From contig NZ_CP119520.1 in assembly GCF_029223865.1 (NCBI RefSeq), positions 4,650,001-4,714,000 of the forward strand: a DNA stretch of 64,000 nucleotides. The letters are read 5' to 3'. The translations under genes were made by a program, and so were the position numbers. The notes below the pieces were generated by a model. The model was not told the DNA's origin and did no database searches. It saw only the letters and a list, made by a program, of their open reading frames with translations. Below are positions 17,490 to 26,494 of the stretch, one piece after another. How positions within the stretch are numbered: position 1 is the first letter of the stretch; each line of letters starts with the position of its first letter. This DNA is from Telluria mixta. Its GTDB lineage: Bacteria; Pseudomonadota; Gammaproteobacteria; Burkholderiales; Burkholderiaceae_D.

Positions 17490-18137
17490 ATGGCTTCCCG
17501 TAGAGATTTTCTTCACCACGGCTTGCGCCTGACCGCGCTGGGACTCGTCGCCGTCCCGCTGGTCGATGCACAGGCAGCCCGTTCCCAGGCCGACGCCCCC
17601 GGCACGGACCTGGAACCGCCTCCCGATCTGTTCGATGCCCAGGTCGTCGACATCGACTTCTGGGTCAAGCCGCGCACGTTGTCCGTAGTCCGTCCGCAAA
17701 GCGGCGAACGCGCCAATGTCATGTACTGGAAGGACGGCGAGGTGATCGACTCGGCCTACCAGGAACTGTGCCATCTGCTGCGCGACGTGAACGGCAAGGC
17801 TGCCATCGCCATCGACCCGAAGCTGATCGAAACGCTGTGGGCGTCGCAGGCGTTCGTCGCGCGCTACGGCCTCGACCGGCCGCTGGAAATCCTGTCCGGC
17901 TACCGCACCCCCGCGTCCAACAACCGCCTGATCGAGCAGGGCGTGCCCGCCGCGCGCCAGTCGCTGCACATGTCGGGCAAGGCGGCGGACGTGCGCATCG
18001 CCGGCCTCACCGAGGAAGTGCTGGGCGGGCTCGTGAAGAGCTTCCGCAAGGGCGGCGTCGGTTTCTACTACCGCTCCGGCCCGAAAGGCGGCTGGATCCA
18101 TACGGACACAGGCCTCAACCGTACCTGGAAGGGCTGA
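17490..18137 (+). CDS. Tat-exported DUF882/YcbK-type murein peptidase
   Basis: A 215-residue protein with a twin-arginine signal (SRRDFLHHGLRLTALGLVAVPL). The mature part is a DUF882 domain of the peptidase M15/MepK superfamily: LSGYRTPASNN, then SLHMSGKAADVR and WIHTDTG carry the zinc-ligand His and Asp residues. Related proteins cleave peptidoglycan cross-links in the periplasm. A TATAGT box lies about 30 bases upstream of the ATG. It is a stand-alone gene. Confidence 0.88.
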   Translation: MASRRDFLHHGLRLTALGLVAVPLVDAQAARSQADAPGTDLEPPPDLFDAQVVDIDFWVKPRTLSVVRPQSGERANVMYWKDGEVIDSAYQELCHLLRDVNGKAAIAIDPKLIETLWASQAFVARYGLDRPLEILSGYRTPASNNRLIEQGVPAARQSLHMSGKAADVRIAGLTEEVLGGLVKSFRKGGVGFYYRSGPKGGWIHTDTGLNRTWKG

Positions 18138-18224
18138 GCGGGCCGGATTCCCGAGCGGATAGGCGGCGCACGCGTTCCCCCGTTTTTGCTATCGTGGTCG
18201 TACCAACCTTTCCCCAAGGAGGAC

Positions 18225-18515
18225 ATGATGGCAACCATGAACGCACCCACGATGGAACGCCGGCACCTGCCCGAACGGCGCGCTTCCGTGCGCGAAGGCA
18301 CGACTGCGATGTCCGGTATCGACTACGCCGCCATGGCGCTCCTGATCATCGGCGGCCTGAACTGGGCGATGGTGGGCCTGTTCGACGTCGACGTCGTTGC
18401 CACGCTGTTCGGTCCGGGCAGCCCGGCCAGCCGCGTCGTGTATGTCGTCGTCGGCCTCGCGGCCCTGTACTCGATCTATACGGCGACCAAGCTGAGCCGT
18501 CACCATCCCCACTGA
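18225..18515 (+). CDS. DUF378 family small membrane protein
   Basis: A 96-residue protein with two transmembrane segments (about 36-56 and 66-88). The sequence IGGLNWAMVGLFDVDVVATLFG is the hallmark of DUF378. The N-terminal 30 residues are polar and basic. AAGGAGG lies immediately before the ATG pair at 18225/18228, a very strong ribosome-binding site. Function unknown. Confidence 0.88.
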   Translation: MMATMNAPTMERRHLPERRASVREGTTAMSGIDYAAMALLIIGGLNWAMVGLFDVDVVATLFGPGSPASRVVYVVVGLAALYSIYTATKLSRHHPH

Positions 18516-18519
18516 ACCG

Positions 18520-18984
18520 ATGCGGGTCGGTCTGATTTCCGACACGCACGGCCTGCTGCGGCCCGAGGCGCTCGCGTTTCTCGCCGGGTCCGATCACATC
18601 GTCCACGGCGGTGACATCGGCGGCCCGGAGATCCTCGAGCGCCTGGCGGCCATCGCCCCGCTGACGGTCGTCCGCGGCAACAACGACACGGCGCCGTGGG
18701 CGCGCACGATACCCGCGACGGCCCGCGTCGAGTTCGGGAACGTGGCGCTGTATGCGATCCACGACCTGAAGGAACTCGACATCGACCCGCGCGCGGCCGG
18801 TGTGCGGGTCGTCGTGTCCGGCCACTCGCACAAGCCCGCATGCAGCGAGCGCAACGGCGTGCTGTACGTGAATCCGGGCAGCGCCGGGCGGCGGCGGTTC
18901 AGCCTGCCGATTGCTGCAGCCGAACTCGTCATCGATGGCGATGCCGTCGCAGTAAAGCTGGTGACGCTCCGGGAAATGCCGTAG
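18520..18984 (+). CDS. YfcE/MJ0936-family metallophosphoesterase
   Basis: A 154-residue calcineurin-like phosphodiesterase. All metal-binding motifs are visible: SDTHG (residues 7-11), HGGDIGG (33-39), GNND (57-60), GHSH (about 106-109) and NPGS (about 124). Members hydrolyse phosphodiesters in vitro; the physiological substrate is unknown. It starts four bases after the DUF378 stop, which suggests one transcript. Confidence 0.92.
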   Translation: MRVGLISDTHGLLRPEALAFLAGSDHIVHGGDIGGPEILERLAAIAPLTVVRGNNDTAPWARTIPATARVEFGNVALYAIHDLKELDIDPRAAGVRVVVSGHSHKPACSERNGVLYVNPGSAGRRRFSLPIAAAELVIDGDAVAVKLVTLREMP

Positions 18985-19020
18985 CATACGCGCCGTCTTC
19001 CAGCCTGATCGATTACCAAC

Positions 19021-19449
19021 ATGACGCCTGACGCCAACCAGAACAACGACAACAAAGACAGCGAACGTCCCCGTTTCCGCCCCGTCCCCTGGACGTCGCT
19101 GGAAACCCCGCAGGACGTCGAACTGTGGATCGAGGAGCACAACCGCACGATGCAGGAGCTCGTCAAGCCGCAGGAGACGGGCGTCGGCGTGCGCTTCCGT
19201 CTCGCGCCCGGCGGCGACGTCTACATGCAGACGGCGGCGGATGCCGTCATTCTCGACGTCGAGCCGGACGCCAGCTGGATCGCGCCGCTCATCATGGCCG
19301 CGACGGGTGCCGAGCAGCCGGCCGGGTCGACCTGGGTACTGCCGGACGACAAACTCGTCCAGTTGCTGCTGGGTCTGTCGACCCTTGTGGAGAGCTCGCT
19401 GATCGTCACCGGCCACAACTTCGGCAAGCACGGCCGGCGACAGTTTTAG
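19021..19449 (+). CDS. Hypothetical protein (142 residues)
   Basis: I do not recognise a family. The protein is acidic with a polar, Asn/Asp-rich N-terminus and no signal peptide or membrane helix; the middle (GVRFRLAPGGDVYMQTAADAVILDVEPDAS) looks like beta structure. Codon use matches the backbone genes, so it is likely real. It stands between a phosphoesterase and an amino-acid transporter gene, with no obvious link to either. Confidence 0.65.
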   Translation: MTPDANQNNDNKDSERPRFRPVPWTSLETPQDVELWIEEHNRTMQELVKPQETGVGVRFRLAPGGDVYMQTAADAVILDVEPDASWIAPLIMAATGAEQPAGSTWVLPDDKLVQLLLGLSTLVESSLIVTGHNFGKHGRRQF

Positions 19450-19532
19450 CATATATTTACGACAATATTTCCTTTGCGCATAGTCAGGATTCGGTGTTAA
19501 ATCAGCTCTGTCTCGTACGATGAGCTGAGCCG

Positions 19533-20345
19533 ATGCCTACACGATTCCCGACCGCCACACGGCGCGCGCTGCTGTTGACCCCGCTGTTGACCCTGGTCTT
19601 CTCGGCCGTGACGCTGCCGGCCCGCGCGGCCGACCTGCTCGACACCGTCAGGACGCGTGGAACCTTGCGCATCGCGCTGGAAGGCACGTATCCACCGTTC
19701 AATTTCAAGGACGCGAAGACGGGGCAACTGGCCGGCTACGACGTCGACGTCGCGAAACTCGTCTGCGCCAGGCTCGGCGTGAAACCGGAGTTCGTGACGA
19801 CGGAGTGGGCCGCGATCCTCGCCGGCCTGGGTGCGGGCAAGTACGACGTCATCGTCAGCCAGGTGGGCATCACGCCGCGGCGCCAGCAGGCATTCGATTT
19901 CTCCCGGCCTTACACCTATTCGGCGCCGCAACTGATCGTGCGCCGCAACGAGAACACGACGTACCGGAGTCTCGCCGACCTGAAGGGCCGCAAGGTCGGC
20001 GTGGGGCAGGGCAGCGTGTTCGAGCAACAGGTGCGTGCCGTGCCCGGCATCGAGGTCAAGAGCTATCCGGCCGCGCCGGAAAACCTGCAGGATCTGGCGT
20101 TCGGCCGCATCGACGCCGCCCTCAACGACAGCCTGATGGTCGCGTACCTGCTGAAGAATTCGCAATTGCCGATCCGCGCCGGCGCGCGCGTGGGCGACGT
20201 CGAGCGCATGGGCATCGCGTTCCGCAAGGGTAATCCGACATTCCATGCGGCCGTCGACAAGGCCCTCGACGAGGTGCGTGTGGACGGCAGCCTGAAGCAG
20301 GTGTCGCTCAAATGGTTCGGCGTCGACGCGACGCGCGCGCCGTGA
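19533..20345 (+). CDS. Periplasmic polar amino acid (cystine-type) binding protein
   Basis: Substrate-binding subunit of an ABC importer of the FliY/TcyA type. It has a signal peptide (1-32, ending ARAADLLD) and the SBP_bac_3 signature GTLRIALEGTYPPFNFKDAKTGQLAGYDVDVAK; the later FDFSRPYTYSAPQ segment is also typical. The 270-residue length is normal. Its stop overlaps the permease start (GTGA). The downstream permease is broken, so the importer is probably non-functional unless another permease substitutes. Confidence 0.9.
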   Translation: MPTRFPTATRRALLLTPLLTLVFSAVTLPARAADLLDTVRTRGTLRIALEGTYPPFNFKDAKTGQLAGYDVDVAKLVCARLGVKPEFVTTEWAAILAGLGAGKYDVIVSQVGITPRRQQAFDFSRPYTYSAPQLIVRRNENTTYRSLADLKGRKVGVGQGSVFEQQVRAVPGIEVKSYPAAPENLQDLAFGRIDAALNDSLMVAYLLKNSQLPIRAGARVGDVERMGIAFRKGNPTFHAAVDKALDEVRVDGSLKQVSLKWFGVDATRAP

Positions 20346-20813
20346 CAGCACTGACGGAACTGTTCGACCTGCTGCGCGAGGCCGCGCCCGTCATGGCGAC
20401 AGGGGCCGGCTACACGCTCGCGTTCGCGGTGGCGGCCATGGTCGGCGGACTCGTGCTCGGCTTTCCCACCGCGATTCTCCGCCTCGCGCCGTGGGCAGCG
20501 CTGCGCTGGCCGGCCGCGCTGTACGTGAGCGTGTTTCGCGGCACGCCCCTGCTCGTGCAGTTGTTCGTGATCTATTACGGGCTGCCGGGCATCGGCATCG
20601 AATTCACGCCGGTCACGGCGGGCATCCTCGCGCTGTCGCTGAACGCGGGCGCCTATCTCTCCGAGAGCCTGCGCGGGGCCATCCTCGGCATCGGCAAGGG
20701 GCAGTGGAACGCGGGTTTCAGCCTCGGCCTCACGTATCCGCAGACGCTGGGCCTCGTGATCCTGCCGCAGGCGTTGCGCACGGCCGTGCCCGCGATGAGC
20801 AATACGTTGATCA
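20342..20813 (+). pseudogene. Amino acid ABC transporter permease, 3' end removed by insertion
   Basis: Starts with GTG at 20342, overlapping the binding-protein stop by four bases. About 157 residues of a His/Glu/Gln/Arg permease remain, including membrane helices and the cytoplasmic EAA-like loop (GAILGIGKGQWNAGFSLGLTYPQTLGLVILPQALR). The normal sequence breaks after SNTLI, where a KDTSL-type continuation is expected. The frame then runs into AT-rich foreign DNA and stops at 20827. About 60 C-terminal residues and the downstream ATPase gene are missing and were not found elsewhere in the window. Confidence 0.85.
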
Positions 20814-20840
20814 TTATACCGGATTAAAGTGTTCACAAAA

Positions 20841-20861
20841 TCGAAGCTCGCTCTGCTTCGA
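20841..20861. repeat. Inverted repeat near the left end of the integrative element
   Basis: TCGAAGC (20841-20847) and GCTTCGA (20855-20861) form a 7-base stem with a 7-base spacer, with flanking AAAA/TTTT extending the symmetry apart from a two-base offset. It lies 28 bases inside the proposed left boundary and could be a recombinase-binding pair at the attachment site. Confidence 0.45.
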
Positions 20862-21015
20862 AATTTTGATACTTGTCGAGTGGAGCCCCTGCACGTCTCA
20901 GTTTGCGTCGCTCCGATCCTCATCATACTTTTCTTTTATCTTCCGGGCGCAAAAAGTGTTTACAGAAGACAGAAACATTAGTAGTATCAATGTCTTGTAG
21001 GAATCATATGATGTC

Positions 21016-22365
21016 ATGGTTTTTGAGCCGGAGTCGAAGTTGAACATCACAATTTACAAAGCCGAAAGCTTGCCTGGGGAGTTCTCGGACTGCCCCGAGT
21101 ACCCCTATCAACTACCACCAGGCTTCATGTTTCTTGTAGATGACGACAACCTCGAAGTGATCGAACCAGCTTTGCTATACCTCGTTGATAGGTTTATCAA
21201 GAGCGGAGAAGGAGGGGGGTATCACACTCACAGAGCGGTGGCATATGATCTTTGCGACTGGTGGAATTTCCTTTCTCAAATTCAATGTCCTTGGAATGCG
21301 GTCGATAGCGATGTGGTAGTGGAATATCGTGATATTCGCTTAAAAACTATAAGCCCACAAACCCACGAAATGTTGCTGTCTAGTACTGTCAAACGTAGGA
21401 TGATTTATATATCTGACTTTTATGATTGGGCGCACCGCATAGGCTTAGTTAGCCGGGTTGATTTCGAGCGCGAGGAAAAGCGAATTTCGATACCTATCGA
21501 CAGCGATGAGTTTGCGCATACACGATCAGGGACCATCAAGAAGGCAGTATCACGATTGATGCCTTCCAAAGGGAAAAAACGTCGAAGAGCAGCGAGCTTT
21601 TTGTCTGTTGATGAGTGGCGTACTTTATCTCGTGAACTCGGGCCGCTTCCAACTGAGTCTAAACAAATGGATGACCCAAGACCTTCGCGAGATCGCCTTG
21701 CTTGTGAACTTTCCATAAATTCTGGACTTCGAGTTGACGAGATAGCAAAGTTAACTAAATATCAGATCCTTGACTTGGTTGCTAAAATTCCTTTTGATGC
21801 TGAGCCCGATCAGTTCATCTCTTTGCATGTGACGGAAACGAAACGTCTTGTTCCACGGGATGTGGACATTCCCGTATATTTAATCTATGAGCTTATTCAC
21901 TATATTGATAACGAGCGCTCGGCGGCATTGGAAATTGCACGAAAAACTTGGTTGAAAAAACGAGTAAATGAGCCGGTAACTTTGTTTTTGAATGGGGTAG
22001 ATGCCCGACATCATGCTGGAAAACCCATTAATTCAGACACATTGGATGCCGCCTTTCGATCTGCTCAGTTTGCTGCTGGTCTAGTAAAGACCATTGAGAA
22101 AAAAGATCCGGACACACGCGAAGTCTATTTCACAAAAGACGCTCTACACGTGTTCCATACTTTGCGTCACACGTTTGCAATGTGGCTTTATGATGCTGAA
22201 ATCCATGCAGGCAATACTGCTCCTTGGAAGGTGGTTCAGTCAAAACTTGGACATGCCAAGCTGTCTACCACAATGAATACTTATTTGTCGCATTTTGATG
22301 GAAGACGCCGCTCGGTAAATCGCGCGACATTTGATGGAATTCGGAATAAATATAATGGGAATTAA
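21016..22365 (+). CDS. Tyrosine recombinase/integrase (SE IntA-like)
   Basis: A 449-residue integrase with a SAM-like N-terminal DNA-binding part and a complete catalytic domain: Arg I in SGLRVDEI (about residue 236), HTLRHTFA giving the His-x-x-Arg box (about 383), LGHAKLSTTMNTYL with the second His and the nucleophilic Tyr (about 417-431). The gene is AT-rich compared with its backbone neighbours, a sign of transfer. It overlaps the next gene by 11 bases. It is the first gene inside the left end, as expected of the element's integrase. Confidence 0.88.
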   Translation: MVFEPESKLNITIYKAESLPGEFSDCPEYPYQLPPGFMFLVDDDNLEVIEPALLYLVDRFIKSGEGGGYHTHRAVAYDLCDWWNFLSQIQCPWNAVDSDVVVEYRDIRLKTISPQTHEMLLSSTVKRRMIYISDFYDWAHRIGLVSRVDFEREEKRISIPIDSDEFAHTRSGTIKKAVSRLMPSKGKKRRRAASFLSVDEWRTLSRELGPLPTESKQMDDPRPSRDRLACELSINSGLRVDEIAKLTKYQILDLVAKIPFDAEPDQFISLHVTETKRLVPRDVDIPVYLIYELIHYIDNERSAALEIARKTWLKKRVNEPVTLFLNGVDARHHAGKPINSDTLDAAFRSAQFAAGLVKTIEKKDPDTREVYFTKDALHVFHTLRHTFAMWLYDAEIHAGNTAPWKVVQSKLGHAKLSTTMNTYLSHFDGRRRSVNRATFDGIRNKYNGN

Positions 22366-24241
22366 AAAAAACCGTAAATCCGCGCGTTTTGAAAAGGAGG
22401 CAAACGCCTATGATGATTTGTTTTCCGCTAACGATGAATCAAAATTGTCTGTAACTGGAGGTGTCGAAAAAAACTCAGTAAGTCCGCTATCAATCGAGCC
22501 ATATTTGTTGAGGGATTGTAATGAGAATGGCTCTGATACTCTTACTGCAATATTTCCCGGCGCGTCTGTCAAGGGTAGACCGTTACGGATTAATTTATCA
22601 TTTTTGCTAGACCTCGATTTTTTGTCTGAGGCGCTATCCGAATCCTATTTGAAGAGTCAGGGAAATGCTCCAAGGCGAAGTACGGCAACATCGGAGGCTA
22701 CACGTCTCAGGACAGGTTTTGTAGCATTTCTGATTGAAACGGGTCGCACGAAAATTACCTTGTCTCATATCGACGTTCCAATGATGAATGCCTACCTCGT
22801 ATGGTTGGATCGCGTCAATAATGATGGAAACGCTACGCTGGCAGTTGAAACCAAAAGTAAAAGCTATTATATTTTAAAAGATCTAATAAGAGTTTTGCGA
22901 CAGAGTAAAAAATGGCGCGCCGATATTTCTTCCGACTTGGATTTGCCGTCACCGCCCTGGGCCGGTAAAACTCGCCGCAGAAATCCTACGGAAATCATAA
23001 ATTCCGAAGACATGACTATTATCCGGTTAAAGTGTATGGAATTAGTCAAGCATACTGTCAATCGGTTTTATGAAACCAAGAAAATTGTTGAGAATTTTGG
23101 CCCACTTCCGCAAGTAATAAAACGAGGCAATGAATGGACGCTAGATCGCTTTTTAACTGAAGTAGATAAACACTGTGAAGGCGGACCAATCTTAGCGACT
23201 CCGCAACTTCCCGGGTATCTTGCAAATGCAGCAAAAAATAATGGCTGGGGAAATGTTCGTAACGACATTGGTCCGCGGTTCCATGCGGTAACATCACAAC
23301 TGGTACCCTTTATTATTTTGATGACGATTGCAACTGCGTATAATCCAGATACTATCCGTGGGGCGCTTCTCAACGATTTTAGGTTTGATAACACATTCGG
23401 CGAGTGGTTTGTAATAGAGGCATTTAAAGACAGAGCTGGAGCCGAGCAGCCAATTTACGTCCCTGTCGATGATGAGCCCGATAATCCCGCATTTCTTTAT
23501 AAATTTTTGGTTGAGTACACTGCTCGCATCAGAAGTTTTGTTCGTCCTGATGTTCGGAATAAGATCTTTATTGGTTCGAGTCGTATGAATATGTCTGAAG
23601 TCATCGACATTGATACTGGTCTTTGGAACGCTTTGCTAAACCAGTTCATTAAAGAGCATAAGCTTCCGAAGTTTACTTTGCAGTCTATTCGTCCGACCGT
23701 ACTGGATGTGACTGGAGAGGTCTTCAGCGACGATTTGAAAGCGATGCAACTTCAGGCGAATCACAAAAATGCGCAAACTACATACACACATTATACGAGC
23801 GATGCGAAGCGACAGAGAGACTATGAACGTCTGGGCGCAATTCAACAAATGAAGCAGCGTTGGCGTGAATCAAAGGGGAAAATTGAGAACCGTGATCGGA
23901 GTGCAGAAGAAGATTTGAGTTGCGCGACCCCGGGTTGGACATGTGCGGATCCATTCGATAGTCCTTTTTCGCCAAAGGGGAAGATGTGCGGATCCTATGG
24001 ACACTGCCCTAGATGCCCGTTAGGAAGCATCGATCTAAATTCACCGCTGGCTTTTGCGTTAGCCATTGCGTTACGTGACGCAATAAACCGTGCACAACAT
24101 GCCATGGCTGCAGAGACTTGGCTAATGAAGATGGGCGCAGTCAAATTGGCTCTTGAGCGGAAGTGGCTGCCCTCCTTTACTTCCGATGCTGTAAGGGCAG
24201 CAAAAACCCTATATGTTCCGCAATTGCCGATTCCGGAGTGA
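22355..24241 (+). CDS. Tyrosine recombinase-fold protein with altered catalytic site (SE Tfp-like)
   Basis: About 628 residues. The C-terminal half aligns with integrases, but the Arg I position reads ATAYNPDTI with no Arg, and the His-x-x-Arg box reads LQSIRPT with Gln for His; NHKNAQTTYTHY keeps the last His and Tyr. It is therefore probably a non-catalytic partner. A Cys-rich end (CADPF...CGSYGHCPRCPLG) may bind zinc. The ATG at 22355 overlaps the previous gene by 11 bases; the upstream TTG/ATG at 22331/22334 are alternatives. Confidence 0.8.
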   Translation: MGIKKNRKSARFEKEANAYDDLFSANDESKLSVTGGVEKNSVSPLSIEPYLLRDCNENGSDTLTAIFPGASVKGRPLRINLSFLLDLDFLSEALSESYLKSQGNAPRRSTATSEATRLRTGFVAFLIETGRTKITLSHIDVPMMNAYLVWLDRVNNDGNATLAVETKSKSYYILKDLIRVLRQSKKWRADISSDLDLPSPPWAGKTRRRNPTEIINSEDMTIIRLKCMELVKHTVNRFYETKKIVENFGPLPQVIKRGNEWTLDRFLTEVDKHCEGGPILATPQLPGYLANAAKNNGWGNVRNDIGPRFHAVTSQLVPFIILMTIATAYNPDTIRGALLNDFRFDNTFGEWFVIEAFKDRAGAEQPIYVPVDDEPDNPAFLYKFLVEYTARIRSFVRPDVRNKIFIGSSRMNMSEVIDIDTGLWNALLNQFIKEHKLPKFTLQSIRPTVLDVTGEVFSDDLKAMQLQANHKNAQTTYTHYTSDAKRQRDYERLGAIQQMKQRWRESKGKIENRDRSAEEDLSCATPGWTCADPFDSPFSPKGKMCGSYGHCPRCPLGSIDLNSPLAFALAIALRDAINRAQHAMAAETWLMKMGAVKLALERKWLPSFTSDAVRAAKTLYVPQLPIPE

Positions 24242-24250
24242 ATAATCCCT

Positions 24251-26494
24251 ATGCCTAAATCTTTATTGCTTAACTTGCGCACGAGTCAGATTATTCGTGA
24301 AACGCTCACGGAACCGTTACATATGATGATTGACCCGAGTCATATGCCGGTGTCATCGAAGAGTATTTGGAGTGATGAAATCTGGGAGCTTGATGGATAT
24401 GGTCAAACTCGAATCAACTGGGCGATTGCTCTCGAGAACGGCAGTTGGCTAACGAGCGCAGATCATGCAGAACTCTTGAATTCATTTAAACGCCTGTTGT
24501 GGTCTTTACTTTCCGACCCTCGAACTGGCAAACGACTTAGCCCGAACAGTAGCGCTAGTTCTACAAGTGGCTTGCGTACGCTAGCTAAATGGATGGCGAA
24601 TAACGATTATTCAAATTTTTCGCAGCTCGATCGTGCGTCGCTAAGCAATTTTACGCAGGATTTAATTAATGAAAAAATTCTAGAGTTAGATGCGCTAGAA
24701 GATGATGCATTTGTGGATATAGAAAAAAGCGACGAGAGCGAGGAAGAGGGTGATGATCAAGACGACGACATTTTCGAATCGGAACGAGTGGGCGAGGAAG
24801 CTTCAGCCGTAGGCGCCTTTAATGCAATCCGACAATCCTACACTTATTGGAAACGCATATATACACAAAGAGGTGCGTTGGCCGAAGCGGGTATTCCCGT
24901 TATCGAATTTGACCCCTTAGAAGGCAAGAGCATCATTAAAGCGGCAAGAGCGGTTGCCAAGCAAGTCATAAAAAAAATACCCCCGCTGCCGGATGAGGTG
25001 GCTTTGCCGATTATGGCTGAAGCTCATAAATGGCTAGGTGTGCGAGCGGACGATATCATAAAACTGCACGAAATGTACCTGTCGGTTTTTCAAGCAAAAG
25101 ACAGGCCGCCTTCGAATCGCACTAATGATGTCATCAATCATGAAGATGCGATGTATCTAAATACATTCGAATTTTCCGTTGAGCCAGGCGATTCGCAACC
25201 TTGGCATCCGAAACTCCGTTGTTCCCTTTCGAAAAACCGCACTTATCGATATACAGTGCCGACTGCTGCCATTCGTGACCTCATAGATACTGTTGTGCAA
25301 GCTGCAGCTATTGTGCTGCAAAGTGAGACCGGAATGCGTGCTAGTGAGTTGATTTCTGTTCCTTCCGGTAAGGATGACGCTCGCCAAGAATTTAATGCCA
25401 TAGGCAGGCGGTTGTCTATAAGTGGGCTGAACGAGCTTTATTTCGTGCAGTCATCTCTTATTAAAACTGTCGACGCTCCGGAAAAAGAAGAATGGATTGC
25501 TGGAGCTAGACCGGTTGGGTCTGAATTTATCCCTGGGCCGTACCGAGCAATACAGGTTGTCGATAGACTACTTGCGCCTTGGCGTGCCAACTCGAATGAC
25601 CCAGAAAGTCGCCATAAATTGTTTGTTACGCCAAGGAGTGGAGGTGCGCTGCCGATCTGGAATGCCTCAATAAGTCCGTGGGAAGGGTTTACGGCGCTGA
25701 GGGCTTTTAAAGATTTCGTTTCAAACAAGGTAGACTTGAGCCAACTCCCAGATCAAAGCAAACTAGGCGAGGATCTTACGATTTATCGGAATACGAAAGG
25801 TACGTGCGTAAAAACGCATCAGTGGCGTAAAACTTGGGCAATGTATGTTGTTCGTACGGACCGAAAGATGATTCCAGCGATTTCGATGCAGTTTAAGCAC
25901 CTTTCGATAGCAATGACCGAATCTGCGTATATTGGTACAGATACTAATTTAATGCGAGAGCGTAATTCCCAGCAGTCGAGAGCGGCCGCAACATTTATGT
26001 ATCAGGCTATTACTGGGAGAGAAAAGGTCGCTGGCAGGATGGCAAAGACGATTGATGAATGGCTTGATGAGTTAAAGAACATCATTGGCGAGAACGTAGG
26101 GGTCGTTGCTATCGACAATCTTCAAGAATGGTGCGAATTGAGAGGTATTAAGGTTTACTCGTCTCCACATGGAAAGTGTTTTATTAGGTTGTCACCCAAG
26201 GATGCTAAATGTCACGAGGCTGGTGGGACTGTGCATTGGAATCGAAAATCACCGAACTACAGCAGAAGGGAACCCGATGCTTGCAATGGATGCAAGTGCT
26301 TTGGCGTAGACAGTGACCATGCAGATTTCTGGATTGGACGGTACACCGATTACAAAAAATCGTTCGAAGCATTGAGCGCAAATGGCTTACAGGCTGGGTT
26401 TCGAATTATTCAGGAGCGTGTGGCCCAGTCTGCGAATATGTTGCGCGCGTTGAATATAGATCCCGACACTCTAACGGAGAAAGAGCATGCCTAA
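24251..26494 (+). CDS. Large tyrosine recombinase (SE IntB-like)
   Basis: A 747-residue protein with the full catalytic set: Arg in SETGMRASEL (about residue 363), HQWRKTWA (about 523), FKHLSIAMTESAYIG with the final His and Tyr (about 548-560). An acidic low-complexity stretch (DESEEEGDDQDDD, about 160) separates the N-terminal region. The C-terminus has Cys/His clusters (CHEAGGTVHW, CNGCKCFG) like the previous gene. It starts 9 bases after the Tfp stop and overlaps the next gene by 8 bases. Confidence 0.85.
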   Translation: MPKSLLLNLRTSQIIRETLTEPLHMMIDPSHMPVSSKSIWSDEIWELDGYGQTRINWAIALENGSWLTSADHAELLNSFKRLLWSLLSDPRTGKRLSPNSSASSTSGLRTLAKWMANNDYSNFSQLDRASLSNFTQDLINEKILELDALEDDAFVDIEKSDESEEEGDDQDDDIFESERVGEEASAVGAFNAIRQSYTYWKRIYTQRGALAEAGIPVIEFDPLEGKSIIKAARAVAKQVIKKIPPLPDEVALPIMAEAHKWLGVRADDIIKLHEMYLSVFQAKDRPPSNRTNDVINHEDAMYLNTFEFSVEPGDSQPWHPKLRCSLSKNRTYRYTVPTAAIRDLIDTVVQAAAIVLQSETGMRASELISVPSGKDDARQEFNAIGRRLSISGLNELYFVQSSLIKTVDAPEKEEWIAGARPVGSEFIPGPYRAIQVVDRLLAPWRANSNDPESRHKLFVTPRSGGALPIWNASISPWEGFTALRAFKDFVSNKVDLSQLPDQSKLGEDLTIYRNTKGTCVKTHQWRKTWAMYVVRTDRKMIPAISMQFKHLSIAMTESAYIGTDTNLMRERNSQQSRAAATFMYQAITGREKVAGRMAKTIDEWLDELKNIIGENVGVVAIDNLQEWCELRGIKVYSSPHGKCFIRLSPKDAKCHEAGGTVHWNRKSPNYSRREPDACNGCKCFGVDSDHADFWIGRYTDYKKSFEALSANGLQAGFRIIQERVAQSANMLRALNIDPDTLTEKEHA

